Below, one piece after another: positions 1 to 12,317 of a stretch of 64,000 bases of DNA (position 1 is its first letter; each line of letters begins with the position of its first letter). The stretch is taken from positions 65,256,388 to 65,320,387 of the forward strand of contig OX578277.1 of assembly GCA_951217055.1 (NCBI GenBank), written 5' to 3'. The position numbers and the translations under genes were made by a program. Under the pieces are notes generated by a model, which searched no databases, was not told the DNA's origin, and was given only the letters and a program-made list of their open reading frames with translations. Origin of the DNA: Gerris lacustris (lineage: Eukaryota > Arthropoda > Insecta > Hemiptera > Gerridae).

Positions 1-2213
1 CAAAACCATGATAATATCGTAAATGTCACAGTTATAAAGTTTATAATTTGAAATAAATACGCTTTCTTTTCTTTCTTTCTTCTTTCTATTTGTAAGAAAT
101 ATCTATTTAAAAATACCAAGCTAGATATCTTTAGTAGGTAAACTTTAATTTCAATTACGTTAATAATTCATTATTACGTTATTGATTTAACAACGAAATG
201 AAAATCCATTTACATTGGGGTGATTGGTGATTGTAAATAACACTTGATTCTAATAAAATGTAGATAACTATATGACTTTCCCTCATCGGCCACAATGGTG
301 CAATCCAAGTTAAAATGTCATTATTGGTTTAATTTCTAGGGCTCTTTTTCTGGATCTTGAGAGTAAATAATAATTGTTGATAGATAATTCACAAAATGTT
401 GATTTCTTTACTTAAATACCACTTATCGTTGATTACCTAAATATGTGTATAAAATTCCCTTATATATTATTAAAGTTTGTTATTTTATTATGTTTAGGGT
501 AAAGGCATTATCGTAGCCTCCGAAGCCCTTCGTAAAACTTAACAACGGAACTGTTGTGTACTGTTCAATATTTCTGAAAGAGTTGGAACATGTAAGTACT
601 AAGTAATTTAGAAGAAAAAAATCTTCAGCTCTTATAGTCTGCAGAGAGAGTGAAATGACTCAGTTTGGTTTGGTTATTGAAGTAAAACGTCCTTATCTAC
701 TGGTTCAGCCCTTACTCGGGGAAGAATCCTCCTCTATATTAGGATGTAGAGTTGAGTGCCTAACCCTAACATACATACTCGTAGCAATTAAGTCTGCCTC
801 CCCCTTCACCTCCGTTGATTTCCCTCTTCTTCATCATCTTACCCTGTTCTGTTTCTACATCATTTAAACGAGACAAAGCAGTTAAAATAAGCATTTATTT
901 CTCTCAGCTAATATGATTCTTTAAGTTTATGATATCATTGAGGTAATTTTATTTTATAGGCAGCACGATCTGAAAAATTACACTAATAATATCCACAATG
1001 TCTTAGATGTCAAAAGTGAAAAAAATCTTTAAAATTCGTATGATTAGAAATCAGTAGTTCACCGATGACTACTAATTACAACAAGTTCTTCTTCTTACAA
1101 CCAGTTAATAGTGGATAAACATATTATTAATTTTTTTATGACTAATTAAAGTAGTATGAGAATTGGTCTTTGCTAATCTATTCCTACGTTATATTTTCAA
1201 TAACATTAGTTAATAATATTTGTATTATTAATGTTCATTACAACTTTTTTTTTAAGTCAATACAAAGCAAACTAAGATCTGTGGAAAAATGTTATTCAAC
1301 TTGTCACATCCACTTTTTCTAAATTTTGATTTAATTAATGGCTCTGTTTTGGTAATTTAAAAGTCAAGGCTACAGGTAAAGGGGTTTGAGTTCTAGAGCG
1401 GGCCGGATCTTCTAGTTTAATTTCTGAAAGGAAAACATTTTTCTTACAGGCGACTTAACTTCAGGGTAGTTGTAAAGTTAACTCGTGATGGCCTTCCCCC
1501 TTAACTCGGTGCAAATGGTCTAATAAATACTGGGAGAATCTGGACCAGGGCCAAACTCAGCTTCACATAATTAGCGATTCCCGGCGCCAAAATATCACTG
1601 GTAGGGTATAAAGAGAAAGGGAGGGAAGTGAGTAAAAGAAAAAGTAGGAAATGGCGCCGATCACAATTAGCTGACTTGGGAGAAAATAAAATTTCTCTGG
1701 CAACAGTGGTGAAAAATGCGTTTGGCCGCAGACGAAGGAGATTATCCCATGGCCTAATTAAAGCTCGTCTCTCCCCTATCAGGATGACTCCCAAGATATG
1801 GTGCCTCGATTTTATAGTCAGCTTTTTTTTAGAAAACCGTCTACTCCCCTTATTTTTAAATTATTCAAGGACGAAGAGGTTATTTAGTTGGGTAAAGGGT
1901 TGGGGACGGTGGAAGGGAAAAAAAAAGAAATTAAGTGGAGTCCCATTATAGTGGGTCCCTTAATGAAACCTTCTTAAGATTATCTTAAGGGCCGTTACCT
2001 TAGATTAAGAGCGTAAGGGTTAAAGGCACTTTAAAAGTTTACAAAGATTAACTCTCTAACCTTAACCCTAGAAGAAAAAAATAATTACCTATTAACATTT
2101 TAAGATTCTCATGTTTATTACATTAGGGTGTTATAAAGCTATTGTCTGTCGTACTGTCTCAAATAACCTTTTAATCATTTATAGAAAACAATTCTAAAGA
2201 TCATAATATGATA
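1..2213. other. non-coding spacer
   Basis: No supported gene. The sequence is AT-rich with long A and T runs. A locally GC-richer block lies at about 1380-1960. Overlapping short frames on both strands there (97 and 107 codons) run through each other and show no recognisable domain, so I treat them as chance frames. Confidence 0.6.
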
Positions 2214-2254
2214 GACAATGGCTGAATTTGATAATATCAAATTCAGTCATTGTC
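2214..2254. repeat. near-perfect inverted repeat, 19-bp arms, 3-nt loop
   Basis: Left arm 2214-2232 (GACAATGGCTGAATTTGAT) and right arm 2236-2254 are reverse complements with one mismatch, separated by AAT. It could fold as a cruciform or an RNA hairpin. No target duplication or neighbouring element is visible, so its origin (tiny foldback element or chance-expanded palindrome) is unknown. Confidence 0.85.
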
Positions 2255-4920
2255 CAATAAAAAACTGTTACATGCACTTTTATGTTAACTGTAATAATAT
2301 GCTCAACTAAAGAGTACTGTTCTTATTTAATAAGAAGAGTTGACAATAATACTATACCACTATAAGATCAAAAATAAGAAAAAAGGATATTTTATTATTA
2401 TTCCTCGACAAATGGACTCTTAAGAGAGTATCTGGGGGTCACTAAGTTCAAATTTTACAAGCTCTAGAGTAAGGAGCAACCTCTTACTCCTTTACATACA
2501 ACTTTGTAACCGTAGTTAATCAAACAAATTGTCCTTACCACATTGCATATGCAATTGAAAAGATCTTGAAAGCGGGAAGAATATTTGTTTAACTTTTAGT
2601 CAGAAAAGAAGGAAACTGATGATGCTTCCAAGTTTGAAAGAACTTCCACCGTATCATCAAATGTGTAATTTACATAGGATTTGAATTCCAAGGAGAAACT
2701 CGAGCGAAGAGTTCCTCGGCTTCGGAGGACAAACAAAAACTCTTTTTCCCGTGATGAGTTTGTGCCTTGACAAAAGCTTTCTCTTCGGGATAGGTTTTTA
2801 AGAGCGAAGCCAATTTTAAATTGAGGAGAGCTCGACGGAGCGCAAAATAAAGCTTGGGCGTCTTGATTGATGACTTCGAAGCAACTGATTAAAATCCGAA
2901 AAGAGCGTCCTTGATAATTGTCTGGAGCCTGAGCACAATCTGTTTGATGAGCCGTCGCCTCGTCCCCTCCCTCATTGTTTCCTTCAATTATTTCCGTTAA
3001 TCGGACTTTTCCTCAGCACCACTCCTACCCGCAGACTCATTCCCTTGATTACTGTCAATGTCAAAGAGGACGACAGACACCACAACTCTTTGAGAAAGGA
3101 ATTAACTTTGCAGAAAACCCCGACGACACTTCCATAGGATCATCATCAACCTAGTCAATCTTAAAAATATATTTCAAATCTAAGTAACAGACTTCTACAA
3201 AAGAGATATCTGCATCAGCAAAAGAGGAATAAAAAAGTCAGCAATAAATAATTGTAGCCTCCGTTAATTCAAATTACGAGATATACATGAGTTTAAGTTC
3301 CTTATTAATTTATTTTAAACATTAAATTTTTTTATTAATAGATTCTCATTACTTAACTTACTTAAAATAAAAGTATTTTCTTAATACGAGTAAAAACCTA
3401 TCATTTTAGCACATTTTAATTATTATTTTAAAGAAAATAAAAATAACCTGATAAATGCCATTTTAGTTACATCATGAAAGATTTTTTTCTTTTTCCTTTA
3501 ACCGTAGCATAATTTATTAGAGCTTTTTATTAGATAATTCTACTTTGACTTCTATATCCTTCGTAAATGTAATATGTTGTAAAACAAAAAGGTGAAGTAT
3601 TTAGGAGAAAATAGCAGTTTACTGTTACTTGAGTGTGTAATAGTACAGGCTTGATGTTATAGAGGGGGCGTGGAGGATCGTAACTTTAGTGTCTTCTTTA
3701 CTGGCTATAAGGCACTAAAGCACGTCTTACTTCAGCTAAAAAAACCTGAGGGAAAATGCCTTCCACCCTAGTAAGAATATACTATAGTGGAGCAGTGGTA
3801 CCAATCTCTAAACTTACTTTCACAAAGCCGTTGTTATCCTTCCTACGATGGCCTATTTATGAGATACTTTTATGTAGACCCGGAACAAATTCTCTTCTTA
3901 CTTACAAGGTTAATAATTTTATCAATCAGCTAATACACCCGTAAAGTTTGCAATCTACAGAGGTCATAGACTGTTAGGCAGCAAAAGGGAATATGAACTA
4001 AATGGCTACAAAAACTAATCATTATGTTGCCAAATACATCGTGGTAAAAATGTTACATAACATTTGGTGATTAATTAAAACTGAAGGTGATCTTCGTACC
4101 AATAAGATTTTTTAAGTCTATAGAACGACAACTGTAATTAAGGAATAATATTCAAATTACCAAATAGAAAAGTTTAATGCCAAAAAACGCTTTAGATCAT
4201 TATTATTGCGTTTTAATAAGTGTGATTTAGATGACTCAAGACAAAGATTATTAGAAGAAAAACTAAATCTAAGCAGTTACTGCTAGGTACTTAACTTTCA
4301 ACTCTTGTTTAATTGTGTAAAGTGGTAATATTTGACTTGCTCGGATGCAATGTGTGGAATATTTATATATATTTTTTTTATTTACTGCAATTTTAACTTT
4401 ACATTTTGCTGTTAATATCGTGCTAGAATATCATTAAAATTTTATTTGTATATTTTATTTCATTGAAAGTTATTAGATGATTGTATAGGGTCCGAGCGTG
4501 CTTCAGTATTCTGAAAGATATCTTGTGCTTCCGTGTGTCCCTCGTTCCTAACTTACCCAAGGGTCCTTTGTTTCGACTCTGTGTTAACAGACGGTCCAAA
4601 GATAACAGTTCGTACAACAGGTAGGGTTCCTATTGTGTTGATCGCCTCCGTGTCATTTCAATTCACACGTTTCTTCGTAAACAATGCGTCTTGTAAACTC
4701 AGTTAACAGGCACGACAACCAAAACGCAATATCATGTCAAAATGATAATTGCAATAGTTATTCTTATTGTAAATAATTAATATGGGAAACATTCATTCTT
4801 TAATAATTAATTAACACAACAAATACTATAACCCCTTTAGAATATACAATTATAGAGGCAATATAATATCATTAATAAATACAATCCATAATTGTATAAT
4901 TTTAGCAAAACAAATACATA
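2255..4920. other. non-coding spacer with a GC-richer island
   Basis: No gene supported. The interval 2690-3130 is richer in G+C than its surroundings and has no long open frame. A G-rich word (GAGGGGGCGTGG, near 3662) resembles a KLF/Sp-type site. The remainder is AT-rich with no domain-bearing frame. Confidence 0.5.
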
Positions 4921-5460
4921 TTATCTACGATTGATACGAAATATAAACATTGAATCTCTGTTTAGATGGGTAGAAAGTGATTCTTTACGTACTTGTATTC
5001 TTTGCGCATGCGCGTTTTATAATTACTCTTTTTCCGCCCTAGTGGGGTAAAAAAGAAGAATTCTTCACCCTAACGCACGATTAGCGAGTTGGTTTACACT
5101 TAACAAAACAAATTTGCTTGTTGTTTAATTAAATTAGCTGTTTATATCGAGTTTTTAGTGAAAAACAATGATTGATTTATGTCATTATGACGAAAATGAG
5201 GAGAATAATACACCTCCCGAAATAATTAATTCGCCTCAAAAAACAACTAATGAATTAATGTCATCTTTATCAAAAGAGAAATTCAAACTTATATACAGGA
5301 AGTTTATTAAATTTTTTTTTCTGTATTTATTATTAAAATCCAACAATCGTGAATAAAGTACAGTACGCAACTCGTGCGAAAACTGCATTTTGCTTTGGTC
5401 GTGTTGTTATACCTACTACCCTAACTGTCGCTCGGGTGCGCAAACGCGTAATAATGTACT
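4921..5460 (+). repeat. family A interspersed repeat, copy A1
   Basis: This block aligns by eye with 23841-24407 (minus strand) and, with a large internal deletion, 59059-59301. It starts with TTATCTACGATTGATACG, then has a TGCGCATGCGC palindrome (near 5006) that matches the NRF-1-type word, then a degenerate hairpin, then a small open frame at 5168-5356. It ends with a shared tail (CTCGTGCGAAAAC, later ACGCGTAAT). A1 lacks about 45 bp of the tail present in A2 and A3. The start word TCTACGATTG is inverted just after the open frame (CAATCGT), so an inverted-repeat boundary is possible. The class is unknown: non-autonomous DNA element or other repeat. Confidence 0.8.
5168..5356 (+). CDS. small open frame in family A copy A1 (62 aa), hypothetical
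   Basis: Function is not recognised. The peptide starts MIDLCHYDENEENN, carries a shared core TPPEIINS..TTNELM.SLS, and ends with a hydrophobic stretch FFFLYLLLKSNNRE. Copy A2 (23966-24148, minus strand) encodes the same core from a start in the same place and ends FFLYLLFKSNNRR. The two copies differ by a 1-nt and a 7-nt indel whose net effect is 6 nt, so the reading frame is restored before the C-terminus. This may mean the family once encoded a real short protein with an acidic N-terminus and possible membrane anchor, or an exon. It may equally be coincidence in a young repeat. It is inside a repeat, so it is unlikely to be a host gene. Confidence 0.3.
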   Translation: MIDLCHYDENEENNTPPEIINSPQKTTNELMSSLSKEKFKLIYRKFIKFFFLYLLLKSNNRE

Positions 5461-5499
5461 ATTTTCACCAAAATAAATTTTATAATAAACAGGTCAAGT

Positions 5500-5521
5500 C
5501 TGTGTGCTGACTAGCACACAG
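5500..5521. repeat. perfect hairpin, 9-bp arms, next to MITE left end
   Basis: CTGTGTGCT and AGCACACAG are perfect complements around the loop GACT. The hairpin ends two bases before the left terminal inverted repeat of the MITE at 5524. It could be part of the element or a pre-existing palindromic insertion site. Confidence 0.85.
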
Positions 5522-5523
5522 CG

Positions 5524-6213
5524 AGGGTCCGTAGGCCACACTTTATAGTGTTTAACTGTAAAGTGTATAAACAGTGTTTTTTTTTAAAATGCTAAAAAGC
5601 TTACTTTGAACCATTCTAAGGGTCTGATATTCTCAAAACACACTCTGATAAAGTATTTTTTTCCACTGAACCGGACTACAACCATATAAATACATCGAAA
5701 AGACCGTAATTATAAAAAAAAACGAATTTTGTCAATAAAAAATAAAATAATATTTTTTTCGAAATTTCCAAAAAGTGGTATCTTTACTTTTGGACGAAGA
5801 ATGTTCAGGAATTTTTTCAGATTTTTTGCACTTCACATAGCGAGATAGAAGGGGATGACACTTTTCACACCCACTTTAAACTTGCCTACGCTCACCCAAT
5901 CAAAGTTATATCAAAAGAATTATATATTTTTGTTATCAGCTTGACGTACTCTTTCATATGATACCCCTCACGGTGTCGAAAAAAAAACACGACCAAAAAA
6001 TTTTAACCCTTAAGTTTTTTTACCCTAATTTTTTTTGAAAAATATTTTTTTTAAGTCGCTACATTTTTAAAATATGTGGGTAGGTACAAGACACATACAT
6101 GCCAAATTTCAAAGTGATCGGACGAAAGGTGTAGCCGTGAGAGCATGCGAGAGGACGGACGGACAGACACACGCAGGAAAATATAAGGGTCCTTGGTTTT
6201 GCCTACGGACCCT
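5524..6213. mobile_element. non-autonomous DNA element (MITE-like) with 13-bp TIRs
   Basis: The ends AGGGTCCGTAGGC (5524-5536) and GCCTACGGACCCT (6201-6213) are perfect inverted repeats 690 bp apart. There is no transposase frame inside. Near the right end is a run of GGACGGACGGACAGACAC-type units followed by AGGGTCCTTGG, a sub-terminal echo of the TIR. I see no convincing target-site duplication immediately outside, so the superfamily cannot be assigned and the exact outer ends may be off by a few bases. Confidence 0.65.
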
Positions 6214-8124
6214 AAAAATGAATCTACACGCTTGTGTTTATTAGTTATCCTAAAACTTCTTAATCGTTTTTGAAAACTGTAACTACAAACTTACTGGAGG
6301 CGCAAAAATATCTCTTAACATCTAAATTATTTTGTTTCTACATAATTTCGTGACGCTTAATCGTACTAATAAAAATAACGTCACAAATGCTATGTTATTA
6401 TTTGCTACGTTGTTATTGTTCAGTTTGTAATATTCTCTAAAAATAGAAAATCACTCCTATAAGAGTAGTTAAAGTTAAAGTTTTAATTTCATCTATTTAT
6501 CTAAGCATACAAAATCCGTTAGAACCTGTGTAACGTAAGATAAATTATCATGTGTTTGTCTTGCAATAATTTAAAGAATAAGGAATTTGCATTGCTTGCT
6601 CCATAGTATGTCTAACTAAATTTTTAATTTTTCCCAAATATTTACATGAAGCAGATTGTATAGTAATAAGTCTAATCGTTTTAAAATAAGTATCTATTTC
6701 TTTTTTCAAACAATAAAATATTGGGGTGAAAGCTTTTCCTCATGATAATGTTTTACCATGTAGAATGAATTCGAACAGAATATACACAGTTCGAAACAAA
6801 GTTTCTCCCTTTTACTTTTTTCGCTCGATCTGTTTAAAATGAAAAGGGAAAAAGTTTGTTTTTTTTCGCTGTTTAAAAAAAAATAAATTAATCGTATCCT
6901 GGAAGCCATGAGTGATTCTGAAAGGAGATGAGAGAAGGGAGGAAGTTACAATCAGTGTTGCTTTAAAAAAAGAAGGAAAAAAGTTCTTTGGTTTAGAGGA
7001 AAAATAAAGAATATTAGTAGATTTTTTTCCCATTTTGTTTTTGTTTTTTTGGGTACAACCTGGGAGTTCTAAAGGTTTGGAAGGGTCGGAGGTGAGGCTC
7101 CATTTGTTTCTTGTTTTGGTTGAAAAGTTTTTTCTTTCTTTTTGAGCTTTTTTCCTGAGGATGGAGACGGGAGGGTTGGTTAGTGGTGGGCCGAGTTTGA
7201 AGGATTTGCATTGCTCGGAAGAGAGGACTGAACCAGATGGCTCCCTATTCTCTAAAGGTGGTTTTCAAGGGACCCTCTCTCTTTCTACCGTAGAGAAGAG
7301 AAAACAATGAACAGTGTATTAAATCCCCTGGCAGAAACTCTTAAACATTTCCATCCCGTACTGGAGAAACCCAAATATGCATTTCAAATCACCGAAAACG
7401 AAACCCAAGGCTTCACACATGTGCTTTTGAAAACGCTCCATACACTCTTAACCCCACCAGACACGTCCCAGTACTTTCGACTTAATTTAAATTTATTTTC
7501 TGGCTTCCTGAATCCTCTTCAGAATCTCTCTATAAGCTTAAAGTGGGTAAAAGTAAGGAAATCCACAACCAGAAGAATGCGTTTTTACCATTTGCTTCCT
7601 CAATCTTTTTTTTTCTCCCCTCAAGACAGGTGAAGATTGAAATCTAAAGGCTTTTTTCCTCACAGAGAAAATTCTATACTCATGCTTTTTGCATAAAATG
7701 AAAGTCTAATTCGACTTAAAGGAATGCATAATTCATGGTTTTGTAAAATAATATATGAAGCTTTTTGCAAATGGATGCTTTGTTTATAAACTTATTGAAT
7801 TCGTAAGAGAAGCAGCTTGTAAGAAACAGTTAAATTTAAGAAAGCAAAAATGCAAATTTAATATTTACAAACATCAATTATTTCACATACATGTTTGGAG
7901 AATGATTAGGCTTAACAAAAAGAAAAAAACAAAAACATTTGAATTCATTAATTATAATTAATTTTTTTTTTTTAAAAAATCATTAGAACAATTAACTTTT
8001 ATTTATTGAACAGTTACTTTCCTAAAGATTGATATAATATTCAGTATATTTGTTATTTTCATATGTTGTTTTAGCAGAATTGTAATAAGAAAGAAAAAAC
8101 TAATAGGTTAAATATTTCAGACAA
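6214..8124. other. non-coding spacer
   Basis: No gene supported. At 6690-7640 there are purine/pyrimidine-skewed stretches that keep several frames open at once. The longest is 108 codons at 7307-7633, which begins ATGAACAGTGTA and has no recognisable domain. Confidence 0.5.
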
Positions 8125-8219
8125 AATGATCCTTTTTTACTTTCTTTCAAGAATAACAATAATCCTTTTTTTTTTTTAAAAAAAAAGAAAATTCCTTGAA
8201 TGATCCTTTTTTACTTTCT
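8125..8219. repeat. 21-bp direct repeat, 74-bp period
   Basis: The word AATGATCCTTTTTTACTTTCT occurs identically at 8125-8145 and 8199-8219. Between them lies a T12/A9-type inverted homopolymer. This could be a local duplication, or a target duplication around a very small A/T-rich insert. Confidence 0.8.
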
Positions 8220-11200
8220 CATATACGTTGTATATATAAAGAGAACCCCTTGACGATCCATATGGATCATAGGGTGAAGAGCATGAGCATTGTTATTTAT
8301 AAGAAGTAAAGAAATTATTATTACTATTATTATTATTATATAAAGAGAAAGTATTGTTCTATTTTGTAATAATTATTTAATAACTAAGGTAATTAATTGT
8401 CTATTACATGCTGGCTTGATTTTGTGGCTTCCATCAATGATACTACTTAATAGCACATAGAAGAATGTCCACATTTAGATACCTCTTATTTTATGTGAGA
8501 TCATTATATTCAAGTAATAATAAATAAACCAAGTATAAAAGGTAGTATAATTATAAGCTAAACATGTGCAACTTAACGAAAATGTTATACCAAAAGGAAG
8601 AATGTAAAAATATTCAGTTCTCTATCCGAATTAAATGACACGAGGCCGCTCCTAAAATGTTATCTGGCTTATTTGTTCCAGTTCTTATCTACAGCAGTTA
8701 AGTTTATTACGGTAACAATTCTTTGCTCACTGTCTCTTTATTTCCTTGTTGTTAAGTTTATTCCCTCTATACAGATAGTGGGGTAATGGCTCAGAGGAAA
8801 CCTTTCCCTAACCAAGCATAACAATTTAAGAACCTTACTTAATTAATCATGAACAATAATCGAAATTACCTCCTAAATTGTTCAATAAAGGTTTTCAACT
8901 GTTGACACCATACTTCTAAAGAATTAAATCAAATAATAAAAATAGTATTAACTTCGTTGAGTTACTTGTGTATTAGAGCTTTAATATTACTTTCAGAAAT
9001 TTAGTGGAACCTATTAATAAATGACAAATAAGTGAATTTATCACTAGGTCTTCTTTAAGTGACGAACATGTAACTGTAATAAGAATTTTGCCGACATTAA
9101 CACCACTGCCACAATTCTTTCTCATTTCTCTCTTGGGTTTATAAACAATAACATTTAACTTGTTAAAATCCAATTTAATAACGGTACATTCCGTTTTCTC
9201 GATCACATGGGTATGGTTAGTGGTAAGAAGGAGGTTAGATAATGTGGTTGAGATAAAGGAACGAACATTTTATAACATTAACACTAAAATGGTTTATATT
9301 ACACTTATTTAAGATGAAAATATACTATATTGATAAATTTAACTCGGTGACATTTTTAAATTAAAAAAAAAGACAAATGCAAGAACAAATTTCTGTAAAT
9401 CATTTACTAATATCTTATGCTGAATAATTATATTTAAAGCATTAACATTATTATTTATTAACTATAAATAAATGGAAACTATCAAAATTGCATCCATTTG
9501 GAGTTGTGTAACCTATTCCTATTGTAAAATATTATTTTATTCATGTATACCTATATTCTTTCTAGAAAAATATGTATCATACCTATATTCTGTAAGATAA
9601 GCAACCTAAATGTTTTAATATGAAACCCCTATATTTTTTATAAATGAGTAAATATCCCCTACCCCTATATGGACAGGATAAGCTGTATTGACTTTAAGAT
9701 GGTATGACTGAATGAAATCTTTATTGGATTATACAATGGTCTGTGACAGAATTAATTAAAGTTTTATATAGAACCTTTTTAAACCAAATCATTTTTGCTG
9801 AGACAAATTAAGATGGTATATATATTTTAAATGGGTGAAATCTTCTGCAATATACAGAGTAAGTTGCTTTTCAGCAATGAAACACATATTATAAGAAATT
9901 ATTCTTATTATCTGATTGGTAATATTTCCACTTTAACGCACTAATAAACCTAAATAAAATATGACCTGTAAAATTAAAAATATTTCTGACTCTTATCGTT
10001 GGTACTTAAATAAAATAATAAATAAATTATACAATGAAATAATAAGAACTGTACCGTAAAATAATAATTCGTTAAGTGTTTTTCTTTTGAAATTAATTTA
10101 ATTATTTCTGTTAATTTGTTTGAATTTCCTTTTTAAGAAAAAATAAATTTTTGTATCTTAAATTTTTGAAATCATGGAGAAAGTTAAATGATAGGAACAT
10201 ATGTTTTCTATTTAATATGAGTGTAAACATTTCCTTACCCAAGTTAAGGTTTGTAAAATGATGAATAACTAATATTGACCGGAAGGGGGTAGGGTTGCTC
10301 AAAGAAGCTCTGAGGTCGAACCCCGAGGCTAACAGAATTTCACCATCTCCTTCCCAATTGGCTTCATATATCATTATTAGTCCCTTATTACTAGCTTCCC
10401 CTTCTCCTCCTTAACCATTTCTCTCCCTAACTAAATATTCTAAATTCAACCCTATATCTCTCCCTTAAACATTCCTCTTTAGATAATTATTCATCTTGAA
10501 ATTATTACAACTTTTCAATTCGTTGTAATTATTCATTGGTAATTACGAGTATTTTCAACGAATTAAAGATTCCTATTCAATTATTAAAAAGATAAGTTTG
10601 CTACAAAATAAGTATTTTTTTAATTCATCTACATTATTTATTATTAAAAAGCAGTTTTATAACTTCTTTCATTGGAAAAGGAAGCTTCTTTAATTAATAA
10701 GCAAGCTAAGATCATACATACTACGTTTGTATCAAGTTACTATATTAAGCTACATTTTTTAAGCAACTTAATACAGGTTCTACGCTGTCGAGACACTATG
10801 CGTTTTTGATGTATGCAGTGCGCAGGAGAAAAACGTAGGACAAATTATAAAATTTTAAAAGTAGCAGGTTTAAAATTGATTATTTTGACTAATACTTTTG
10901 CTACTATAAACATAAAATATTCAATTTAAACCAGTTTCGACTACTCTTATTGATAGAACAATAACTTTAAAAAGAGGATTTCTTGAAGGACACAATATTT
11001 AGATTCATTATTTTTTTATACAATATTTTGGTCATCAATATCATGTATTTTTCTTTTCATTTTTATCTTTCAGTGTATTTTAACCCTTTATATAGAATCC
11101 GTCAGTATAAACGAATGAACTGACAAGGAAACAACACCATATGATATCATTTCAAATGATTTATGAAATATTTGATATTACTGATAAGTATCCATTTTTG

Positions 11201-12285
11201 ATTTAAATATAACATTCAATTCTATATTTACTTATCTGTATTTTTTGTTGTGAAAACCTTCAATCTAATTGATAACGATAACTGAGAAGTCAGAAGTCAA
11301 GATAGCAGAAAAAAATGTCGTTTTTTTTTACTCCTGCACCCTCTTTTTTCCACCCAGACATATTCGACACGTCACAGAAGAATCGTGAGGGTGGAAAAAA
11401 AAAACTGCGAAAAACCAAGAGATAAAGAAAAAAAATCGTACTTTTTTTCCCCAGTCGACTAGCTTTGTTTGTTTTGGGGAATGTTAGTGATGGTTGTGTT
11501 ATGTCATGACGATGTGTTAGAGATTTTTGAAGGCATTGAGAAGGCTTTCGTATATATCTCTAGTGACACTTGGATGTCACCACCCTCTAATGCTATCAGG
11601 TACCCTTAGCGTTTTTTCCGTCACACAAGAGATTTTTTTTTTCACCCCCTGTCTTCCTGTCACTAATAAAAAGCGTTAAAAATCAACACTTCCCGCAACC
11701 ACTTTTATTTTTAACTCACACATATTTTTCACACCCCGAAAAAAAACAAAAAAAAAACACTCTTTTAACTTAAAAAATAACTTATATTAAAAAAGTCTAT
11801 GTATTTATATTTTTTTAAACTTATTTTCTAATATTATACAGGACACTTTTCAATATATCGGAAATTACATGTTATTCGGTATGTCTACGTGGTTTAGTTA
11901 AATCTAGAGTCATGTATTGTGTTTTAAAAATGTTTAAGATACAATAAATCAGTCGAATATTTCGATATTATATTAATATAAATTATAAATGTCCAAATAG
12001 AGTTGTTGTTAAAAGAGACGACAGTATGAGATTACTAGGGATTAAATCATTAATGATTTCTTAATTTTAGGATATTGTCTAATTATAATTAGTAATAACC
12101 ATAATCCCTATTTTAAATATATGTACTAGATAACAGTTTTTTATAAACTCAGCTTCACAATGTCCTTTTACCTTTAACCTCGGAAGTTTGAATTAACAGG
12201 TATTAGTTCTTGTTATCTAGGCTATATATAGAACTAATAAGCATAAATCTTCCTGTTGAAATTCTTTTTTATCATGAGCAACTCC
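8220..12285. other. non-coding spacer
   Basis: Strongly AT-rich. A 14-bp palindrome GATCCATATGGATC lies near 8256. Homopolymer-rich blocks lie at about 11310-11760. No supported gene or named repeat. Confidence 0.5.
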
Positions 12286-12317
12286 CTTGAGAATGACCCC
12301 AATGATGGGTTCGAAAC
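12286..12317 (+). repeat. stem-loop plus CGAAA motif shared with the 43-kb complex
   Basis: CTTGAGAATG is followed by a 4-bp stem (ACCC 12296-12299, GGGT 12307-12310) and then TCGAAAC. The same plan, CTTGA-AATG then stem then CGAAA, occurs at 43570-43598 and inverted at 43006-43034. It resembles a degenerate hammerhead core (CUGANGA, stem II, GAAA) but has an extra U and lacks the essential G, so self-cleavage is not expected. Most likely this is a relic of a retroelement terminus. Confidence 0.4.

Noticed and set aside
7307..7633. A 108-codon plus-strand frame starting with ATG after a purine-rich leader
   Set aside because: No recognisable domain, no splice or promoter context, and it lies in skewed-composition DNA.
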